DNA of 64,000 nt. Source: Meghimatium bilineatum. Lineage: Eukaryota; Mollusca; Gastropoda; Stylommatophora; Philomycidae. Shown piece by piece: positions 37,401 through 52,400 of this stretch. Every line of letters starts with the position of its first letter. The first letter of the stretch is position 1. A program made the translations under genes and the position numbers. The notes beneath the pieces were generated by a model, which worked only from the letters and a program-made list of their open reading frames with translations, ran no database searches and was not told the DNA's origin. Location of the stretch: contig CM067311.1 in assembly GCA_034231615.1 (NCBI GenBank), positions 27,308,015 through 27,372,014 of the forward strand, written 5' to 3'.

Positions 37401-40400
37401 GAAATACCAGGATCATACTTTATAAAGATAAAAACATTTTAACAGGTAAACATGCAGCTGATTACTTTGCAGATTCCTTTGCAGAAGACAATAACATCAA
37501 AGTCAGCCCAGACAAACAACAGGAGGTTCGAGAGAACCAGCAAAACATTGGACAAGGCGAACCTATACCTGAAGTCATGGAGGCACCAATCACAATGAGA
37601 GAACTGGAGCATGCAATATCCAAATTGAAAATGAAAAAGTCCCCTGGAGCTGATGGAGTGTCCAATGAAATGATTAGAAACCTGGGAATTGCAGCAAGAG
37701 CAAAGCTACTGCAGATCTTTAACACAAGCTGGTCCACGGGTAATGTACCACAGGCGTGGAGAGAAGCAATAATGATACCACTCCTCAAATCAGGAAAAGA
37801 TGGCAACACAGTCTCCAACTACAGGCCCATCAGCCTCACAAGCTGTCTATGCAAAACAATGGAACGCATTATCAATCTTAGGATGCAGTGGTACCTAGAA
37901 AGTGAAAACCTTCTGGTATCACAGCAAGCAGGTTTCAGACAGTGCTACTCTACTGAAGATCAGGCAACCTACCTCTCCCAAGAGATTGAGGATGCCTTAC
38001 AAGATAAGAAACTGGTACTAGCAGCATGGATAGACCTCAGGAAAGCATTTGATAAGGTCTGGAAAGAAGGGCTCCTAAAGAAATTGCGAAATTGCAGGGT
38101 TAGCTCAAGAATGTATAAATGGGTAAAAGCATACCTGCATAATAGAAGAGCCAGGGTACAATTAGATGGTCGCAAGAGCAAGAAAGTTCTACTGCGTCAT
38201 GGAGTCCCCCAGGGAGGAGTCCTGTCGCCCACACTTTTCTTGGTTTACATCAATGACCTAGTTGCTGAACTACCACACGGGATCAAAGTGGCAATGTATG
38301 CTGACGACCTGGTGATCTGGTGCACGGAAGAACATGCGACAGTGGCCACTAAACAAATACAAAGAGCTATCGATGCCATAACCTTATGGGCTAATAGATG
38401 GTGCGTCAGCATTAACACAGATAAGTGCAGCACTACACTTTTTACCCTCTCACCAAAACAAAAAGCCGGTCATATCAAAATAGATGGAGAGCTCTTGAAA
38501 GAAGACAAACAACCCACATACCTCGGAGTTACTTTTGATGATAAACTGACATGGAAGCAGCACATAAACAAAGCAACAACAAAAGCCAGGAGGAAGTTAG
38601 CTATCCTGAGAAAACTAAGTGGAACCACATGGGGAGCCAGTGGGAATATACTCAGTAAAGTTTACCAGCAAGGCATAAGACCACACCTGGAATATGGTTC
38701 AGCTGCTTGGTGTCCTGCATCAAACACCACATTGCAAGATCTAGATAAAGGGCAAAACCAGGCACTTAGAATAATGTTGGGAGCAATGAAATCAACACCC
38801 ATAGCAGAGATGCAGAAAATGGGAAGAATGCAAACACTTGGCGAACGCAGAGACACAAAAGTACTAATTCAGGCAGAAAAGTTTCAGTGTATGCCAAGTC
38901 ATCCAATGAAGGAAAGATTCCAAAATCTAGCAATGGGACGACTGAAAAGAAGCAGCTTTATCCATCAAGCTAAACGACTCCGCAGACAACTTACAGATCT
39001 ACCTGAAGTTGACAGCCCCTTAAGGCCTGTACCAGAACAAACCCCGTGGAGTGAAAGACATGGAATGCCAATATATATTCAGACCCATGTGAAAGGAATA
39101 CTAAGCGTGGACGAACAGAACAGTGTGCAGCGAAGGACAGTCACCCTCAGTTTCCTGGATGAGGAATATCCACAAGATATATGGGTCAGAGTATACACAG
39201 ATGGGTCAGCACAGAATGCCGTGAGGAATGGAGGTGCAGGTGTATATATAGAATATCCACACAAGCCTAGAGATACAATCAGAACACCGACAGGAAAATT
39301 ATGCAATAATTATGATGCAGAAATCCAGGCAATTAGTGTGGCAGCTAAAAAACTGCTGAACTCCAACTCTGACCTACAGCCTGTGGTATTCCTGACAGAT
39401 GCAAGGTCAGTGCTTCAAGCTCTCCAGTCTGAAAAACTAACAGACTTGAAAAAACTACTTAGCGAATTGTCTTACCAGTATAGGGTAACCATGCAGTGGA
39501 TACCCTCTCACTGTGGAATACCAGGAAATGAAAAAGCAGACCAACTGGCTAAGGAAGGTGCTGCCGAAGACCAACCAGATATACCAATCACCTACCATCA
39601 GAAAAAACAGATGATCAAGTCAATAAGAAAGCCACAAACACCAACACAAGATGACTATCATATTATGAACAGACCAGAACAAGTTATAATTCTACGTCTC
39701 AGAACAGGACACAACCGACTCCGCAGTCACATGTATACAAAGTTCAAGATTGGCAACACAGCCATGTGTACATGTGGACAGGCAGCACAGAGTGCCAAAC
39801 ATATACTTCAAGAGTGTTCTGAGCATGAAACGCTGAGGCAGACATATTGGCCAGAGGAAACAACACTGGAATCAAAGCTCTATGGGACACTGTATGAACT
39901 ACAAAAGACAGTGAGTTTTATTAAGGAGACAGAATTACAGATATAGACATGTTTCAAGTGAACGAAAGAAGAAGAAGAAGAAGAAAGTATAGCAGGGTCA
40001 CCCAGAACACTTATGTGATAAGAGAGTGTGTGTTATCTACAACTGATCCCACTCACCAATAATATTGGGCCACATTTCAACAACCAATCCACAACTCTGT
40101 GTCTCTTGTGTTGATAATAAGTTCAGTTGGTGACTTTCTTATGGTGACAACCCATTAAGCAGCATCTTTTGTTTTCCTCCGACTTTTCCCATATTCATTA
40201 AATATTGAAGCTCTACTTTTCTTATAACTCGTTCTACATGGTCTACCAGAAAAGCTGGTCGACAATCTGCTGTTTGGTGATTAAAAAAATGTATTACCAC
40301 CATATTCCCCACTGGTCTCAATAATGTGAAAGGGCATTGTTCTTATTTGATTTCCAACTATCAGTTTTTATTTCACAATATTAATATCCAATCCATATTC

Positions 40401-43400
40401 TTCTTCAGCGTTCATTCTCAAACTCCCATTGGTTCTCTCTTGCAGTAGGACAATGGCCCAACGATTTCCAGCAGGATATAGTCTAGAGAATGGAAATGCT
40501 TTGTGTCGTCATTTTATTTGCACCAATGACCCAACACATCCATCTTCGGGGACAATCCATATTAGCTTTTGTCACCTTGCCGTAAGTGTTGCCCTGGAAA
40601 GGAAAGTAAAGAATAGCAACACTATGACCTGCCATGTGTGTGGTAAGAGGTTATTAGGTAATGGGGAAGGGTTGGCCATCACATGCTATAGATCAAAACA
40701 ACCTAAAAACCGTAGAACGTGTGAGGTCAAAAGGAGCAGATATCAACCAAGCTGTAAAATATGAGAATAACATTCTGTTCTGCATGACTAATAGCGGTGG
40801 GAGTTAGAGAGCAAACACAGAAGTTGAAGAGGTACCTTCCTGTTAAGCTGGCACGTATATTTGTGTTTTTATGTTTACAAAATCATACTTTTTAGATCAA
40901 TCTTGTGTTTGTGACATGTAATGAGATTGTCAATATGAAATCAATTTTCATTCACAAAACAATGGCTTCTTTGAATACTGCTAATCTGAATATCAAAAAC
41001 CTTCTGCAAACTGAGGAATATAAACCAGACAAACAAGTTAGAAATTATTGGCTTTTAAAACTTTAAAATCAATCACAGATACAACTTTATTCATCCCAAG
41101 AGTCGAACGGTTAACGATCAGCATAAATTGAGCAAGAAATATTGTGTGACATATAGAGAACACCTGGAAAGTTATCTAACTGAATTCATGTAAAGGTCAT
41201 GGCTAGCCTAGTACAGCCCATGTGACACTATTTTAATGAAATAAAAGAATACTGGTCCCAAGAATAGATTGTACCCACAATCCATTTTGCACTCTTCTTT
41301 CAAATACATCTGTCTGGCTCTGTGGCGGCCAAGGTACCGGGTTCAGATCCTGACACAGGCAGTTGTGCATCTGGACAGTTCAGAAAGCAATGGCAAACTA
41401 CTGAATGTATTTATATTTCCTAGAAAATCACTACAGCCAAAAAATGCTGATGGCTGCGTTCTGAATAGGATACACAATCTTTTCAAATAAATGTCTATTT
41501 CTGAATTGTTTCCCCTTGTATTTGTTATTCCCCTTTTTCCCTTGGTTACAATATATTTTGTTTCAGATATTAATCACAGAGGTTGTGGTGGCTGAATTAC
41601 CATAATGGTGACCTCCACTATTTTTTATGGTTATATAAAAAATATCTGATATAACCAAATTTGACTAACATCCGCAGTTGAAAGAATCATACCTCACCAT
41701 AAGAGGTACATTTTTATTAACAATAAATGTTTCACTAAATGTGAGTTTCCACTTAATAGGAAAAGTATCAATGGTAGATGCACTGTTCATTTGTTTGATC
41801 AGTTTTTTAAATAAACAGACAACATGTGTCAACTTACCTTTGAATGACTTCATCTTTATTATTTGTGTATGATACAGGTGATGGTGAAGGCAGTAGCTCT
41901 CTGTACATATTTTTCCCTTTCTTTGATGAGGATGAAGATGACGAATGTGTCGCGGATAAATTAGATGATGAAGTGTTAGTGCTACCATTCTCCTTAGAAC
42001 TGTTTATTTGTTTACTAGTAGGTTTTACAGAGGGCACAGGGATGGACGATGCTGCTACCTGAGTAAATGCAGCCACAACATTGCTATTTCCTAACTTAAA
42101 TCCTTTGCCTGTCTGCTGTTCGTTGACAAAATTGTCAACATTTTCATCAAACTGATTAACATTGGATGACTTTCGTGTTAAGCTTTTCTCTATATATTCT
42201 AACTCATCTGCTTCATTACTATCACTAGTTTTTGTTGATTTCATTTTTACTGTACTCGGAGAAATGTCTCTGTCCTCTTCTGGTTTTAACGATGGTAACA
42301 CTTTTTTGCTGGTTGTATTTGTCACCCCATTTGATATGACCTCCTCTTCTGACTTCAGTGGTAAAGCTTGTAGAAAAATAAAATGGAAATGAGGTTACAT
42401 ACGCATTTCTCAAGAGAAAATCAAGTGTTGTTTCGTAATCATATGTGACTAAATAAAGAGATAAACATGCCTTCAGTTATCAAGAATCACTTTTGGCAGT
42501 AGTGAAATAGCATAAAACTTGGTTTTGGCATGTAAAGAGACACGACTCAATCATTTTCTAAAACTATTTTGAAAGGAATGCTGAGAATACCATGGACTGC
42601 CAGAAAAATTAATGCGGAGGTGTTGAAAGAGTCAAATGCAAGACAGAGCTTAGTCAATTATATAAGAAAAAGACAATCTTCATTTTTGGCCACGTTATGA
42701 GAACAAAGAGGTTTGGAGAATATAGTCACAACAGGCAAGATTGAAGGCAACAGAGACAGAGGGTGATAACATGAGAAAATATTAGACAGTTTAACAACCT
42801 GGCACGGCAGGGAAGCAAAGATTCCGATACATAATACTGGAGACTGAGAGCTGTAGAGAACCATGATCACCTACGCCAGCTGGCACGGCGCCTGATTGAT
42901 GATTTTGAAAGGAACCAGTTGAGGTGGGGAATGAGAAAAAAATGATCTTGGACAGACAACATCAAGGAATGGTCATGGCAAGATTTTTCTATACTCATCA
43001 AAATGGCTGAGGACAGAGATGTTTGGAGGGCTTTTAGTGTTGATATCTACAATGTGATGACATCTCTACAAACTTCATGAGTCATTATATTATTATTGAA
43101 TAGGGAGTTAAAAGTTTTGAATTAATTAAAAAATTAAGCAAGCAGCCATTTTCTGTACATTTTTTAAACATGAGAATCATGCTTTTTCATGAAACAAACA
43201 CATTCTCACACACATAACTTGGACATATTTCTGAATACACCATGAATTATACTGATTCAGTATTACAATCAACACTGGAGAGTTTGTTTTTTTATTTGCA
43301 CCTGTGTATAACCATAGACATAAAGGCCAAGCACACATCATACGTAGGGGATTTTTCTACTCAATTTTGCATTTTGAACTAATTCTCACTAGTATAATTG

Positions 43401-46400
43401 GGAAAACAAGTACTTCTCCAGGATAGTTTGCTCACCGGTCTCATGCAGCGTCACTTATCTTGGTACATCTGACTTTTTCTATACTTTTATTTGGCTGGTG
43501 ACACAAAGTATATGAAAGTAACAAATGATCAGTTGCACCAGCCAAGATGAGTGATGCTGTGTGAGATCAGCACACAGGATAATTCTGGAGAAACTTGGAA
43601 CACGATAATGAAGTTTTGCTAATCACCGGTAACACAAATAATAACACATACAGATGTTTTGATCAAAAGGCCTTTATAAAAACATAACATGATACACGAG
43701 GAGTAAGAAACAGCACTGTCCACATTCACACAATATAATGACGAGACAGGATCAATCTGAAAGTTCAGAAGAGTATAAATGATGAAAGAACTAGGATAAG
43801 ATGAAACAAAACTGAACAGAAAGTTCAGAAGAGTATAAATGATGAAAGAACTAGGATAAGATGAAACAAAACTGAACATAAAGTTGCCAGAACTCTAGAG
43901 AAGGACTTGGTGAATATTACATGTAAAATCCCAGCTATTTTTGGTAACAATTACCCTTACTGTGACACCCTTGCTTGAATAGATCTCTTATGGTATTACA
44001 CACATCTTTCTTGCAATGTCTCCACAGTGATTGTTCAATGTTCACCATGTTTTCAGAAAACAGAGATTTTTGTTTGTTTGCAGAAAATGTTGACAATTAT
44101 TTTATACAAGCAAATTGAGCATAATTCAATGTGAACATTTGAACTGATTAAAATAATGGTTTGACACCCAGTAATGATTGAGTTTTTTTCTGTCCCAGGG
44201 TGAATTTAAAATCTCAGCCTATACATGATGTTGCGACAGCAAGGGCATGCAGCTTTTACCACACAGCTACGCAATCTATCTCCCTGCAACTCCCTAATGG
44301 GAAACATGCAGTATTGAGTTTTTAAAATAGTTTCATTTATTTATAGTTATGTAATATCATACGATGAACACGATATCAAGGCAAGAGAAAGAGGATGTTG
44401 GAGGTCCCTTCCAGCCAACTTCTGATGCAATGACAGCACTTGATGATGATGAATTATTTAAACTGTGAATTGATGAAATAATCCCTTTAACAGTAAGCAA
44501 GTTGCTCTTGACATCCCAAAGCCTTTCTGATAGAAGCTCATGTTCTCGGTTGTGTGAATGAGGTGACTCCCGGACTCATATAAGGTATCAAATGCATGGG
44601 TGTATAAAGGGATTTATGAATGCTTGCTTAGTCCCTGAAGGAAGACATTACAGTGTGCCAGTATTCCTGGATTATCACATCCTACCAGAACAGAACACAC
44701 TTCTGAGCCAACCTACTCATCATTGTTATGTCAGATTTGTTGACCCATTTGCAGTAATGGCACATCTAGCATTTCCTATCACCAAGAAATCTATAACATC
44801 CTATCACATGAAGGACAAAGGTGCAATGTCTGCATCTCTTCATGATCTATGGAGATTTGATAGAAAGCAAAAGAAATTGAGACACTATGCGGCGAAGATT
44901 TTTTCACAAGTGACAGGTTGTCAACCTATACTCCAACTCAACTTAGTTGTCTCCTATGACATGCCTGGAAAGAAGACAGTGGTCCTATTCTTTGAACTCT
45001 GAACAAGAAGTTCAGGCACCAGCTACCATACAGGTGAAAATTGATTTATTGCCAACAATTTTTTCTTAGAATTTGTTCACAAACTTCCACCGGAACTCTC
45101 TTGTAATAAGACAAAGATCCTACAAGATTTTCAGAAGGATGTAGTCCAATGAATGGAGATGTGCTGCATCACCATTTTATTTGTGCCTATTGCCAGACAC
45201 AAGCAACCAATACAAAGTTTGTGAGCACTATGAAATTTAATACACACCACAATGTTGTAGATACTAATCAGGAGCAGATATAATTAAAACTTTTAACTTC
45301 ACATTGAATTTCTTTTTTGAAATTTGGGGGGAGGGGGATTATATTGCCTCTACTCTTATGATACAGATAGAGAAGTGGTGGTTGAAAACATTTTAAATTG
45401 AGATTTTCAGTGTTAAATGTTTTATTTTTTGACAATCCCATGACACCCCCTCCCCAATCTCCCATTTATGGATGTGGCCACTGCCAAAATGATACACTCC
45501 TTTACAACTTTCATGCTTGACAAAACATTGATATAGACATATTGGTTGACAGATTATTAAAGATGTTGCTGGGTGGTGAAAACTATTTCTGTTGATAGTT
45601 GAGCTGTGATACCAGTTGGCATATTTTTGTATAGTCTTGGTGCTAACCCTAAAGTATACTTCTCACCAAACACTCTATGATGCCGTAATGTCTTTGACAA
45701 TTTGTTTTTCTGAACCCGATAAATAATCAATTAAATGCCATGCAGGCCCACAGATAAGGGGGTTCAAACCTACACTAAGCCATTTAGTTTCCTTAGCCCC
45801 TTTAGTTGTTCTACCTGATCCCAGTTGCGCTAAATTCTCTTACCAATTTTACATTCACCCTGTGCTTCTTCATCTTCTGCGTTCGTTCTCAAACTCCTGC
45901 AGATCAGCAGGATGTAGTCCGGAGAACGGAATGCGTTGTCATTGTTTACAGCATTGCTGTGATATCTGCGCCTTTCAGCCTGACACATCCGACTTCAGCA
46001 TGGCTTTGGGTCACCAACCCTATATCGGATGGGACAGCCAACTCCGTCCTATAACCTCCTTAGTCGCCTCGTACGGCATGCATGGAAGGTAAACAGTGTT
46101 GCTATTCTTTACTCCCCTTTTGGGCCCGACAACACACAGGCGACCCTGTGCTGATTCTCTTTCTTGTCCTAGAAAAATAAGAGATTCCACTGTACTTAAT
46201 TTTTATTGACACTAGAAAATATATACTGCATGGATGGGATGTTTGACGTGTGCTGGTACTTGGCAATTTCAAAGTGAAATCATTTTTTTAGCAGTGAGGA
46301 AAAAGAAAATATGACAACAAGCTAACTCACATAAAGTAACCTTAGTACTTTATATTGTATTTATTGCTCATCTTTGGCAGTAAGAGAATTTGTTCGAGTA

Positions 46401-49400
46401 AACTTTGAAAGTGTAAACTAAAAAAAGGAGCGAATAAACTTTGTGCGCAGCAACTAAAGGGTTCATGTAAAATAATGATGTTGATCACAGACTATGGTTA
46501 CCTTTTGGTTTATTCTCAGCATATTGTATCTCAGCAGGTAGAGCTTGTTGTAATATTTGAAGATAAAAGTCATTTTCTTTATGTATAACTTTTTGTCGAC
46601 GCTGAAACAAAAATCATAAAATCAATTTCATTGAAAAACTGCAGGAATTTAAATATCTTGGGAACATTTTTATAGGGAACAGAATAATGGATAGAGAGAT
46701 CAAGATATTAGATGAGAATTTTTTTTAACTAACTACGTAAATTATTAACTTACACCAATCTTGAAACATAAATCTATCCCAGTGGAAAACAAAAGGGAAA
46801 TTATCAATTCAATTTTCATACTAACATTGTTTTATCAATGTCAGATGGTGGACACTACATAAAGAACAAGAGAGAAAGCTTACTATGTATGAAATAATAT
46901 CTATAAGAAAGGCAGCAAGCAGAACAAGAAGAAACCCTGTGATACATTAAGGTTACAAGAACTGTTGAAACAATGTCTGATTAAATATATAGATAAATGG
47001 GGACTGAAATGGTTGGGTCACTTAACTCTTTCTGCCTGTAAAAACGATATATCGTTGCAGATAGACATCCATTTCGGACGTATTCACGATGATTTGTTCT
47101 TATAAATATGCCATCTAAATTTGCTTCGTTTCAATTGTAAATGAATTAGTATTAAGCTATTTAGCTGTTTGAACTTTAGAAATCTGGCTAACGAAACCCT
47201 CGTGGTACTGTGTGATTAGACGTGTGTGACATGTTTAAATTTATTTTCAAACAAGATAGATTCAGCTTATCTGAAATTAGCAAAATGGCTTCATCTTCCA
47301 CTAGTAAGAGAGCTCAAAGATTTAGAAAACATCAACTTTATTATTCTTTGAGAGTTTATAATTGGAGATTATTATTTCAAGTGATGTGTTGGAAAACTAC
47401 AGTGTTTTTCATTTTGACTGGACACTACGAACTTGGAAAATAAATAGACCTAGATCTAGTATTATTTGTTAGGGAAAAATAACAGCTAAACATTTATAAA
47501 ACTGTTCTCACGATATTGTTTCTGAAGAATCAGATAGGCCTAGTGACAGCAATAATACTTTTGCACTATGTTATACAGAAAATAGAGTTAGACCTAATGA
47601 TAATAATAATATTGAGTGGAATAAAGTTCAACTTTGGAAATCCAGTACTTGGGAATATTTCATAAAGTTTCACAATATTTTGTTCATTTCTGAAATTTGA
47701 CATGAAACACACAAAAATGGCATAAAACAATAGGCAGTTGATAGATTTACTTCAAATAAACTAATTATAATCAAGAAATGGACAGTCAAGGCATCTACTT
47801 TTGTAAGATTGGATAGCAGTATTTCAAGACAAGTAAAATTGAGGGTGAGTAAAACAAAATATGTTTTAAAAATGTATGTTCATCTAACATTCCTGTTTGT
47901 GGTGTAATTTTTGTATTTTGTTTGTTACATTCTTATATTGTATATGGATTCCACATTCAATTAGCTTTTTTTTGGTACCTTATATGACCTTCCATAGATA
48001 ATACTTTGTCTTCAGAAGGCATGCACCTAAATCATGTTGAGGTTTAAAAATTTAGCCTAAAATGAATTGTGTCCAAATCCTGATAATAATTCCGTCCTGA
48101 AAGAGTTAAAGAGAATGAACACATACTGAGCAGAATGAAGAGCTTACAACATGAGAATTGAAACCCCAAGAGGCAGAGAAATGCCAAGAAAAAAGCAGAA
48201 GTGGTTACTCCTGAGATGTCACAATATTACTGCATATCAAGCGATCAAACGTGCCATAGCCAAAAGACTGATTGCCATTCAATCCTAGGAGAAAAAGCAG
48301 AGAAAAGACAATAAATAGATTGAGAAACATAAAAAATAAAATCTGTACACTGGAGAATTAATAATGCATTATGTGGGCTCTGTTGTTAAAGATAAGTTTT
48401 AGAAATAAAAATGTATCATAGATAAATAAAAAGTGTGAATGGAAGTCTTCGCTGTTATTAATCTTTAATGTGTGGCCGTTGAGTGCGTTCAACAACAGTT
48501 TACACTATCTAAAATATCTGAGGTCGAGTGTACAAGCACTACAAAGGTTACTAGGTCCCTGGTAATCAATATTTAAAAATAATCTGGTATTTTATTCAAT
48601 TGACAACCTTTTCCTGCAGTTTTAGTGGCAACCATGTGCCAAATGTCATTGAAATATCAACATTTTCGGAATATGTTCATAATTTCAAACAAAACAGCAC
48701 CATGACATTGAATTGGGTTTTATAGACTTTTGTTTTATCATATTTTCATTAAAATCATTATGGATTTTGATTCAAACGATTATTTATGGAGAGAAGTTAT
48801 TTTCACACTCGAAAATCGGCTACACCACGCTGCTTTATCTAATTTGAAATTAAAACATCAACCAAGTTGGAACAAGACAGTTTTGGACTAAATCTAGATG
48901 GATTTTCCTACGTGAAATTATAACAATTTGGCCATAAATACTGCAGAATTAGGTCTATAATATACTGTTGTCACTCCAGGACATTTGCAAAATAAAGTCA
49001 GAAATTTTGTATTATTATAAACTTTTTTGGGGTTAATAACTTGCTTCTTTTTGTGTGAAAAAACATCTTTGCAACTGTCTTACATGTCTCATATCACACA
49101 CACACACAAACAAAACTTACACCAATATATGCAGAATTCAATTCTTTATTTATATGTACAAATATTATGTAAATATCTCTAACAACAAAAAAGTTATAGC
49201 ATTTTCAAAACAGTCACCACCTATTATGTAATATTACCAAAATATAATCCAGCAGCAGGAGGAAAGTTAATTTTTTTTGTTTACAGCATGCTAAAGGTTA
49301 ATGTAGCAGACAAGAAGTGAGGGACACACATACACACAAAATACAACAATTATGCATATATGCCATCTCCACATCACAGGTAATTAATAGATTTTTCAGA

Positions 49401-52400
49401 AATTTAATTCCGTAATAAAGACTGTTTTCTGTGTCTGACTTTATTCCCACTGACAACACCGTGAACTTTTCTTTTATTCTATAGTATACTACACAATTCA
49501 TGCTCACAAAGAATGAGTAAAATGTAATCAACAGTTTGCGATAATATTGCAAGAGACCTGTGTCAACATTTTTTAAAAAGAACCATAGTAGGGTTTTCTA
49601 AGTTGTCATAAGCACCCAAGATATTTTTAAGTTGTCATGTAAGTTCAATATATTCTTAATTTGTCATATACGCCAAAGATATTTTTCAGTTGTCACATGC
49701 ATCCAAGATATTTTTCAGATGTCTAAGATTTTTTCAAATGTCATGTATGTCTAAGATATTTTTCAGTTGTCATATATTTCCAAGATATTTTGCCAAGTTT
49801 CTAAAAAAAATTGTTATTGCCTTGTTCTCTCTCTAACTCACGCTGATTAGCAGGATGCAGCCCAGAGAATGGAATGTGTTTATTGTCTAGCAATTTAATC
49901 TACATGCTGAAGGTTTGAAAGTCGCATTATCTGCCTATCAGATATATTCCCAACAGTAATGCAATAGTAAACTCAGTACATTCAAATGTACATGCAAATA
50001 TAGTGAGACTTTCCTATTGTGGAAGCTCCACAGCATTTCATCAATTGTGCTTTTCTTTGTGGGGCAACATTCTGAGAATACTGCATTGTACATCACACCA
50101 GTCCTGACCATGGTCCTAGCTGCCAATGTGTACAGAGTGCCCTGGTGAAAAAGCAATTTCTGTACACGTTTTCCTGTCACAAAAAACCAGGCACAATTTC
50201 CTGGAGAACTCAGAATCTGGCAAACATAATTTGAGAGCCCCCTTAATGACGGAGAATGTATAGTTAGCAGTCTTATCAATTCTAGTGACCATTGCCCAGA
50301 ACTGGGTTGCTATGCACACCTCTAATGGGAAAGGATCATGGTAGGGGAACTGAAAATAGCTTAAACTCTGCATGATGCAGAAAGGAAGGCCACAAGCCCC
50401 TAATTTCTTTTAGTAGACTTCCCATAGCATTGCACACCACTGAGAGTGAGTCTTCTGACATGAAATAAAGCTCTGATAAACACCCCAATTTACACAGGAA
50501 GTATGAGCTAATTGCTCACAATTGTGGGAGATTGAAAAGGAATCTCGAAATTTAATGCTTTTGTTACTGCAGAAGTTGGATTTTTCAGGCCATTTCTGCA
50601 AATAAAACAGCAACAATGCACTTCCATTCTCTAGACTACATCCTGCTGAAAATCTAGTGTGACCATTGTCCTGCTACCAGAGATCCAGTGGCAGTTTGAG
50701 AACTGATTTTTAAAAAAACCATTTTTTTCCAAACCACAGAATATTTATTTTTAATTAATTGTACAAGAAAATGATGAAAGATCAAGACCCTTTTGAAATA
50801 AGAACTACAGTGCAACAGGTTTAGCTCATCATCATGTCTTGTTTATCATGGCTTGACATTCTGTTTTGCAGTCTGGGTCACTATAGACCTGATCATAGTC
50901 ACCCACTCTTATTTTGAGTATTACGCTTTTGTTTACAAATTATAATTCTTCATGAATAACACAGAATACATATAGAAATACTTACTAATCTCATTCTATA
51001 TGAAACATAACTTTTAAAACCAAAACCCAATGTTACAACTGGATATCCAATGCTGAAAATAAATAACATCGTTTAAGAAGGTCAATAAACAGTTACATCA
51101 AAGTCAACTATAAATAACTCACAAGACATCTAGTTTTAATATATAATTTCACCTAGGAAATTTAATACAGGAAAAGAAAATATATGTAGAAAATATATGG
51201 TTTAATTAAGAGGTTATGATACAATTATGCAGTGGCTTTTGATAAACAAAAAAAGCAAATGGGGATAGTGAAGTATATAATGCTATATGTGTGTAAGAAA
51301 TAGACCCCACAATACTTGGACTTAGAGCATTTGGAGTGAGATAACTAATACCTGTTCTTTCACTTTCTAATAACAACAATTTCACAATTAATGAGTAATG
51401 TAATGAATTACAGGTTGGAGTGTGTGTCGCAGTATATATACTATGTAGGTAACGGGTGAACAGCTGATTGGAAATGGCAGAAACTTCTCATACACAGATG
51501 ACATTATGTAGTATGTTAAGGTTTATAAAGAAGACAAATTGTTTAGGATCTACAAAGTGAAATGGATCGCATTAGCCAGTGGTGTTGTGCATCTGGAGCT
51601 CTGGTGAAACAAAGAAATCAGCTATGACATGGTTCTCTGTGAATAACCACACTGTTCATGCACTAATGCCTTCTACCAATCTATGTGGAGAGATAATACA
51701 GAGATCATCAACTTTAAAATACCTGGGGGTGTTATTTGAAAGATGTCTGTGTTGTAATGAGCATGTAATTACACAATCCTGAGAGTTCAAAAGTGTTTGA
51801 CAGCAATGAGGGTGGTAGCTGCTGTTTTTTGTGAACAACAACTTCTTGCACTGCTATATTAAAGGCTAGTCCTGTCTGTGATAGAGTATACAGTGACTAT
51901 CCTGAACCCATAGCCCAGTGCAGATTGTTAGACGTTAAAGGATACAGAATGAAGTGATGCTCCAGAGATCATTCTTGGATGTTCCAGAGATACAGAATGA
52001 AGTGATGCTCCAGAGATCATTCTTGGATGTTCCAGAGATACAGAATGAAGTGATGCTCCAGAGATCATTCTTGGATGTTCCAGAGATACAGAATGAAGTG
52101 ATGCTCCAGAGATCATTCTTGGATGTTCCAGAGATACAGAAATAGTGGCACTGCGCTTCTTGCTGTATTATCCTACCACGATGCAAAGAGCAGATATTTG
52201 CCATGCTCATCTATACCTGCATATCAGTGCTGACATAAACCATCCACTATATGATGCCATTGAAAAGATCAAAGGAAACAGATTAAAGGGGGAGGGGGTG
52301 TCATGACTTAGGGGAAGAGGGTGTTAGATATGCACATTAGGAGACCATAGATTCTGGAGATAAGTGGGAAATTAGGCCTATAAAGTTTACAACTTCCATC

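Noticed and set aside
51928..52210. Repetitive ORFs on both strands around 52 kb
   Set aside because: Phantom frames of the four-copy 48-bp minisatellite inside a LINE relic.
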